Shown in pieces: positions 23,601-27,518 of a DNA stretch of 27,518 bases. The position numbers were made by a program, and so were the translations under genes. A model generated the notes under the pieces. It made no database searches. It was given only the letters and a program-made list of their open reading frames with translations, and had not been told where the DNA came from. This DNA is from Hungateiclostridiaceae bacterium UBA3934 (GTDB lineage Bacteria; Bacillota; Clostridia; Acetivibrionales; DTU013). Where the stretch lies: the NCBI GenBank assembly GCA_002385815.1, contig DGEE01000075.1:1-27518 (forward strand), in the 5' to 3' direction. Every line of letters begins with the position of its first letter. The first letter of the stretch is position 1.

Positions 23601-24731
23601 ATGTTCAGGATCCTGAAAAATGTCGAAATTTATAGTCCGGAATATATGGGATTCAGGGATATTCTGACAGCATACGGGAGGATCGCACTGATCTCTGAAA
23701 ATATAGAACCTGTACGCCAACTTCAGCCGGAGGTGATCGACTGCAGCGGGATGATCGCGATGCCCGGTTTGATCGATCAGCATGTCCACATAACGGGTGG
23801 CGGAGGAGAGCAGGGTCCTGGCAGCATAATAGGGCCGATCAGCTCCGGAGATCTGATCAGGGCAGGGATAACAACGGTAGTCGGTGTCCTGGGCAACGAC
23901 GCTGTGGGCAAGAACCTGCAAGGACTGCTCATGAAGACCAGTTCGCTGGAGACTGAAGGCCTTACTGCATTCATGTACACGGGGAATTATGGTGTGCCGC
24001 CTGTCACTATAACAGGAAGAGTGCTTACAGACATCGTGATAATAGACAAGGTAATCGGTGCAGGTGAAATCGCCATTTCAGACTACAGATCCACATATCC
24101 GGGGCGCAGTGAGCTTGCCAAACTGGCTTATGAGGCAGTAACCGGCGGGATGCTCAGTGGTAAGGCCGGGATCGTGCATCTGCATGTAGGAGACGGCAAG
24201 GATGGACTCATGCCACTAATCGACCTGCTGGAATCAACGGATTTCCCTGTTTCCACATTTGTGCCGACACATCTGAACAGGAGCAGGACATTGTTCGACC
24301 AGGCTGTCCGATACCACAAAAACGGGGGTATCATCGACCTCACCGCCGGTGAGGATACAAAGGCCGGGATAAGTGTTCCGCAATGCCTTGCCATGCTCAT
24401 AGGAAGCGGAGACAATCTCGAGAGAGTGACGGTCTCATCTGACGGAAACGGGAGCGGTGCAGGTCAGTCCCACACAGAGACAGGGAGAGTCATGGCGCTT
24501 TTTGAGGATCTCAGGTCCGCAGTCATGGATTACCAGCTTCCACTGGAAACTGTGCTCAAAACCGTGACCGAAAACCCGGCAAAAACCTTGAAACTGTATC
24601 CTGCAAAGGGGAAAACAACCGTCGGCAGTGACGCGGACATACTACTGGCGGACAAGGCATCATTAACACCGCGGATGCTGCTGGCACGGGGAAAAATCCT
24701 CATGAGGGACGGAAAACCGGTGGAATCATGA
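23601..24731 (+). CDS. iadA: isoaspartyl (beta-aspartyl) dipeptidase, M38 family
   Basis: A 376-residue amidohydrolase-fold metallopeptidase that splits beta-aspartyl dipeptides. Metal ligands are visible: His61 and His63 (DQHVH), His195 (VHLHVGD), His224 (VPTHLNR) and Asp281 (SSDGNGS). Substrate-site residues match E. coli IadA: GGGGEQGP (66-73), YTGNYGVPP (126-134) and SDYRS (160-164). The position of the carbamylated metal-bridging lysine (Lys162 in E. coli) is Glu156 (GAGEIAISD), so the bridge would be a carboxylate. The ATG at 23601 follows AAAGGAAA at rather long spacing. As first gene of the cyanophycin module, its likely job is hydrolysis of beta-Asp-Arg released by CphB. Confidence 0.92.
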   Translation: MFRILKNVEIYSPEYMGFRDILTAYGRIALISENIEPVRQLQPEVIDCSGMIAMPGLIDQHVHITGGGGEQGPGSIIGPISSGDLIRAGITTVVGVLGNDAVGKNLQGLLMKTSSLETEGLTAFMYTGNYGVPPVTITGRVLTDIVIIDKVIGAGEIAISDYRSTYPGRSELAKLAYEAVTGGMLSGKAGIVHLHVGDGKDGLMPLIDLLESTDFPVSTFVPTHLNRSRTLFDQAVRYHKNGGIIDLTAGEDTKAGISVPQCLAMLIGSGDNLERVTVSSDGNGSGAGQSHTETGRVMALFEDLRSAVMDYQLPLETVLKTVTENPAKTLKLYPAKGKTTVGSDADILLADKASLTPRMLLARGKILMRDGKPVES

Positions 24732-24805
24732 CGCCGACAAATATTTACACTAAAAAAATGAATATACGGAAACATGGTATATAAGAATAATATCGAGGTG
24801 ATTGA

Positions 24806-25081
24806 ATGGATAAACCGGACAAGGCCGACAAAACGGGCAGAGCCGCCCCGAAAGTCGTCACGATCCTGTGTGCTGCTTCGGGGTGGGCCGCAGCCGTTGC
24901 TTCAGTAATCAGTTACCCATATATTTTTGGCGCTGCAGCCATCATACTAGGCATAAGAGTCAGCAAAGGCGGGAGCAGGATGGGGATGCCGCTCGTTGCA
25001 GCCAGCATCCTGCTGATGGCGGCAGGCCTGATGATGAACGGCATGCTGTACGATTATCTGAGAAATGCTGTTGGTATCTGA
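24806..25081 (+). CDS. small membrane protein of unknown function in the cyanophycin cluster
   Basis: A 91-residue protein: a charged cytoplasmic-looking N-terminus (MDKPDKADKTGRAAPK), then hydrophobic segments at about 17-33, 38-50 and 62-80. A short basic turn with SKGGSRMG (about 53-60) separates the last two. The glycine-containing hydrophobic pattern resembles small DUF4190-type proteins, but no confident family match can be made by eye. The ATG at 24806 has GAGGTGATT upstream. It sits 74 bases after iadA and before cphB, in the same direction, so it is likely co-transcribed. Function unknown. Confidence 0.7.
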   Translation: MDKPDKADKTGRAAPKVVTILCAASGWAAAVASVISYPYIFGAAAIILGIRVSKGGSRMGMPLVAASILLMAAGLMMNGMLYDYLRNAVGI

Positions 25082-25164
25082 TGCAGATATTGATGCAAGT
25101 GCATTATCAGTGACCTGACCGCATATACGGTTACGGCATGACCCGCCAGGGAGACGATGAACTT

Positions 25165-25980
25165 ATGAAAACCGGAAATCTGATAATTATAGGAGGGGCT
25201 GAAGACAAGACAGGGGAATGTCTGATTCTGAAGTCATTCGTCGATATTTCAGGAGGATCGAAAGCAAATATCGTAATAATAACTACTGCCACAGAAAATC
25301 CCATTGAGGCAGGCGGCCAGTACAAATCATTATTTACCGGCCTTGGAGCAGGCAATGTGGAGTTTCTGAACATTGACACCAGAGAAGAAGCCGGATCTGA
25401 GTCCAATGTCAGGATCATATCGGAAGCCTCCGGTATTTTCTTCACCGGGGGAGATCAGCTTCGGATAACGAGCATACTGGGAGGGACCAAAGTATTCGAA
25501 ATGCTGCATCAAGCCTGGGAATCAGGTGCTGTGGTCGCAGGGACCAGCGCCGGAGCATCGGCCATGAGCAGAACCATGATCGTAGATGGAAACAACAACG
25601 ATCCAGCGAGGAAATGCACATTAAAGATGGCTCCGGGACTGGGGCTGCTGGAAAAAGCACTGATCGACCAGCATTTTCACCAGCGGGGCAGGATCGGCAG
25701 GCTCCTCTGCGGTGTTGCTGAGAACCCGTCGATCCTGGGGATCGGTATCGATGAGGATACGGCTGTCAGGGTATTCCCGGACGATCATTTTGAAGTGATA
25801 GGGAGCAATTCGGTAACTGTGGTGGACGGAAGGGACATCGGGAGTTCAAATGTATCTGAACTGATGCCGGATGAAAACCTGGCCATCACCAATGTGATCC
25901 TGCACGTACTGCCTGCAGGATATGGATATGACATGATTAACAGAAAGGTCATGAGGGTGGAGGAAAAACAGTGGAAATAG
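25165..25980 (+). CDS. cphB: cyanophycinase
   Basis: A 271-residue serine exopeptidase (S51 family) that trims cyanophycin to beta-Asp-Arg dipeptides in the cytoplasm. The nucleophile is Ser128 in AGTSAGA. Other family blocks are LIIIGGAEDK at the start, IFFTGGDQ (91-98), the LIDQHFHQRGRIGRL segment carrying pocket residues, and GIGIDEDTAV. Size fits bacterial CphB. ATG 25165 (MKTGNLIIIGG) is preferred because the family begins this way and GGGAG lies 11 bases before; ATG 25138 would add nine residues. The stop codon lies inside the start of cphA. Confidence 0.94.
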   Translation: MKTGNLIIIGGAEDKTGECLILKSFVDISGGSKANIVIITTATENPIEAGGQYKSLFTGLGAGNVEFLNIDTREEAGSESNVRIISEASGIFFTGGDQLRITSILGGTKVFEMLHQAWESGAVVAGTSAGASAMSRTMIVDGNNNDPARKCTLKMAPGLGLLEKALIDQHFHQRGRIGRLLCGVAENPSILGIGIDEDTAVRVFPDDHFEVIGSNSVTVVDGRDIGSSNVSELMPDENLAITNVILHVLPAGYGYDMINRKVMRVEEKQWK

Positions 25981-27518
25981 TAAAAATAGAGCCATTCAGA
26001 GGCAGAAACATATACAGCCACAGACCTGTTATCAGGGCAGCGGCGGATCTTGGCGAATTATACGATACGCCTACCAGGCAGATAAGCGGATTCAACGACC
26101 GGCTGCTGAAAATACTGCCTGGTCTTGCGAAACACGTCTGTTCCCTCGGCTACGAGGGGGGCTTTGCTGAAAGGCTGGCGGAGGGAACATACCTTGCTCA
26201 TGTAGCCGAGCACATGGTGCTTGAGCTTCAGAGTGTATTGGGCTATGACGTGTACTATGGGAAAAGCAGAGTCACAGAGGATCCGACAGTCTATAATATC
26301 ATTTTCGAATATAAGAATGAAAAGGCAGCAATCGAGTGTCTGCTGGCAGTCTCGGATATGATAAACATGCTTGCCGCCGGTGAAATGCCGGACATCGAAG
26401 GGGTAACCAGGCATCTTTCAAAGGTCGCAGCTGAATCCGACATGGGACCCAGCACCAGGGCATTGTATGAGGAGGCACGCAGGAGAGGTATACCTGTAGT
26501 GTGTCTGGAGCATTCAAGCGTTCTGCGGCTTGGTACAGGCAAATACACCAGATACCTTGAGGCTTCGCTGACAGACGGATGCAGTTGTGTCGCGGTAGAT
26601 ATGGCAGGCAACAAACATCTCACCAAGCTGAAGCTTTCCGAAGCGGGTATACCCGTGCCCCGGGGAGACGTGGCCTGCTCATACAGATCTGCAGCAGCCA
26701 TCGCTTCCGCCATTGGATGGCCTGTGGCAGTCAAACCCTTTGATGCGAACCAGGGGAAAGGAGTATTCACAAACATAACAAGCTTCGCGGAGCTGGAGAG
26801 TGCATTCACGGCTGCTTCTGGTTTCAGCAGCGCTGTAATAGTGGAAAGACACATTGAGGGTAAAGATTACAGACTGCTGGTAGCAGGCGGGAAAATGATC
26901 GCGGCAGCAGAACGCAGAGCGCCTTTTGTCGAGGGAGACGGGCTGCACACCATCAGGGAGCTGGTGGAGATCGAAAACCGGAATCCACTGAGGGGGGAAG
27001 ACCACGAAAAGCCTCTCACAGTGATCCGGATAGATGAAATGGCAAGGCAGGTCCTGGCAAAAACCGGCTATAATGCTGACAGCGTGCCAGGCAAGGGTGA
27101 AAGGGTATTTCTGCGTTACAACGGCAACCTCAGCACCGGCGGCACTGCCAGGGACTGTACCGATGAAGTGCATCCATATAATGCCGGACTGGCTGTGAAG
27201 GCTGCTGAATTAATGGAGTTGGACATTGCGGGAATAGATATCACCTGCACCGACATATCAAAACCGCTGAGCATGGATAATGGTGCGGTCATCGAGGTGA
27301 ATGCGGCTCCCGGTCTCAGGATGCACATATATCCGACAGAAGGGGAGCCGAGAAATGTAGCTCGTGATATTATGGGAAATCTCTTTCCCGTCAATCAGCC
27401 CTGCAGTGTCCCGATCGTATCCGTAACGGGTACCAACGGGAAGACCACAGTGACCAGAATGATAGCGCACACACTGCGGCTCAGCGGTATAAATGCGGGA
27501 ATGGCGACCACAGGAGGC
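25971..27518 (+). CDS. cphA: cyanophycin synthetase, N-terminal 516 residues (runs off the window)
   Basis: CphA polymerises Asp and Arg into multi-L-arginyl-poly-L-aspartate using ATP. The frame opens with GTG at 25971 (GGAGG about seven bases before), overlaps cphB by 10 bases and has no stop before the window end. The N-domain begins VEIVKIEPFRGRNIYSHRP and contains AEHMVLELQSVLGYD. An ATP-grasp domain spans about 213-470 (NKHLTKLKLSEAGIPVPRG, VAVKPFDANQGKGVF, then VIEVNAAPGLRMH). The Mur-ligase-like domain starts with the P-loop GTNGKTT (487-493), intact, which favours a true CphA1-type enzyme over CphA2. About 350-400 further residues are expected. Coupling to cphB implies linked expression of synthesis and breakdown. 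Confidence 0.95.
   Translation, partial: MEIVKIEPFRGRNIYSHRPVIRAAADLGELYDTPTRQISGFNDRLLKILPGLAKHVCSLGYEGGFAERLAEGTYLAHVAEHMVLELQSVLGYDVYYGKSRVTEDPTVYNIIFEYKNEKAAIECLLAVSDMINMLAAGEMPDIEGVTRHLSKVAAESDMGPSTRALYEEARRRGIPVVCLEHSSVLRLGTGKYTRYLEASLTDGCSCVAVDMAGNKHLTKLKLSEAGIPVPRGDVACSYRSAAAIASAIGWPVAVKPFDANQGKGVFTNITSFAELESAFTAASGFSSAVIVERHIEGKDYRLLVAGGKMIAAAERRAPFVEGDGLHTIRELVEIENRNPLRGEDHEKPLTVIRIDEMARQVLAKTGYNADSVPGKGERVFLRYNGNLSTGGTARDCTDEVHPYNAGLAVKAAELMELDIAGIDITCTDISKPLSMDNGAVIEVNAAPGLRMHIYPTEGEPRNVARDIMGNLFPVNQPCSVPIVSVTGTNGKTTVTRMIAHTLRLSGINAGMATTGG

Noticed and set aside
1..27518. CRISPR array, tRNA or rRNA genes, insertion sequences or prophage
   Set aside because: No regularly spaced repeats, cloverleaf patterns, ribosomal RNA segments, transposase or integrase frames were recognised on either strand.

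Overview
The window looks like chromosomal DNA of an anaerobic, monoderm, flagellated Clostridia-type Firmicute. Reasons: strong GGAGG-type ribosome sites, frequent AGG/AGA and ATA codons, GTG/TTG starts, a FlaG-FliD-FliS-FlgN order, a Tad locus without a secretin, and a Gram-positive style Opp transporter whose binding protein is a lipoprotein. No tRNA, rRNA, CRISPR array, transposase or phage gene was seen.

Layout. 1-3319: the end of a flagellar operon (partial flaG, fliD, fliS, flgN-like) closed by a terminator. 3388-4356: a minus-strand membrane-anchored alpha/beta hydrolase with its own promoter. 4719-11734: a tight nine-gene Tad/Flp-type pilus operon. Its first gene joins an intact PknB-type Ser/Thr kinase to a degenerate TadZ/CpaE-like domain. 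It is followed by the TadA/CpaF ATPase, TadB, TadC, a tiny Flp-like prepilin, two TadE/F-like membrane proteins, a CpaB/SAF protein and a PC4/YdbC single-stranded nucleic-acid-binding protein. 11746-12720: a REP-like palindrome, then an AraC-family regulator with a clear promoter. 12721-16113: a structured leader followed by leuC-leuD-leuB. 16114-22503: an AT-rich control region with candidate tandem promoters, then oppB-oppC-oppD-oppF, a 68-nt long hairpin, and oppA with a terminator. 22571-22643: REP-like repeats. 22666-23301 (minus): a LexA-like repressor that appears to have lost every determinant of autocleavage. 23601-27518: a cyanophycin module (isoaspartyl dipeptidase, small membrane protein, cyanophycinase, cyanophycin synthetase); the last gene runs off the window.

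How the genes fit together. The cyanophycin genes would make the Asp/Arg storage polymer (CphA), cut it to beta-Asp-Arg dipeptides (CphB) and split these into amino acids (IadA). The peptide transporter upstream and the non-cleavable LexA-like protein divergent from iadA are plausible metabolic partners, but that is inference. The most novel-looking items are the kinase-TadZ fusion heading the pilus operon, the LexA paralogue with Ser-to-Gly, Lys-to-Arg and cleavage-site substitutions, and the long oppF-oppA hairpin.
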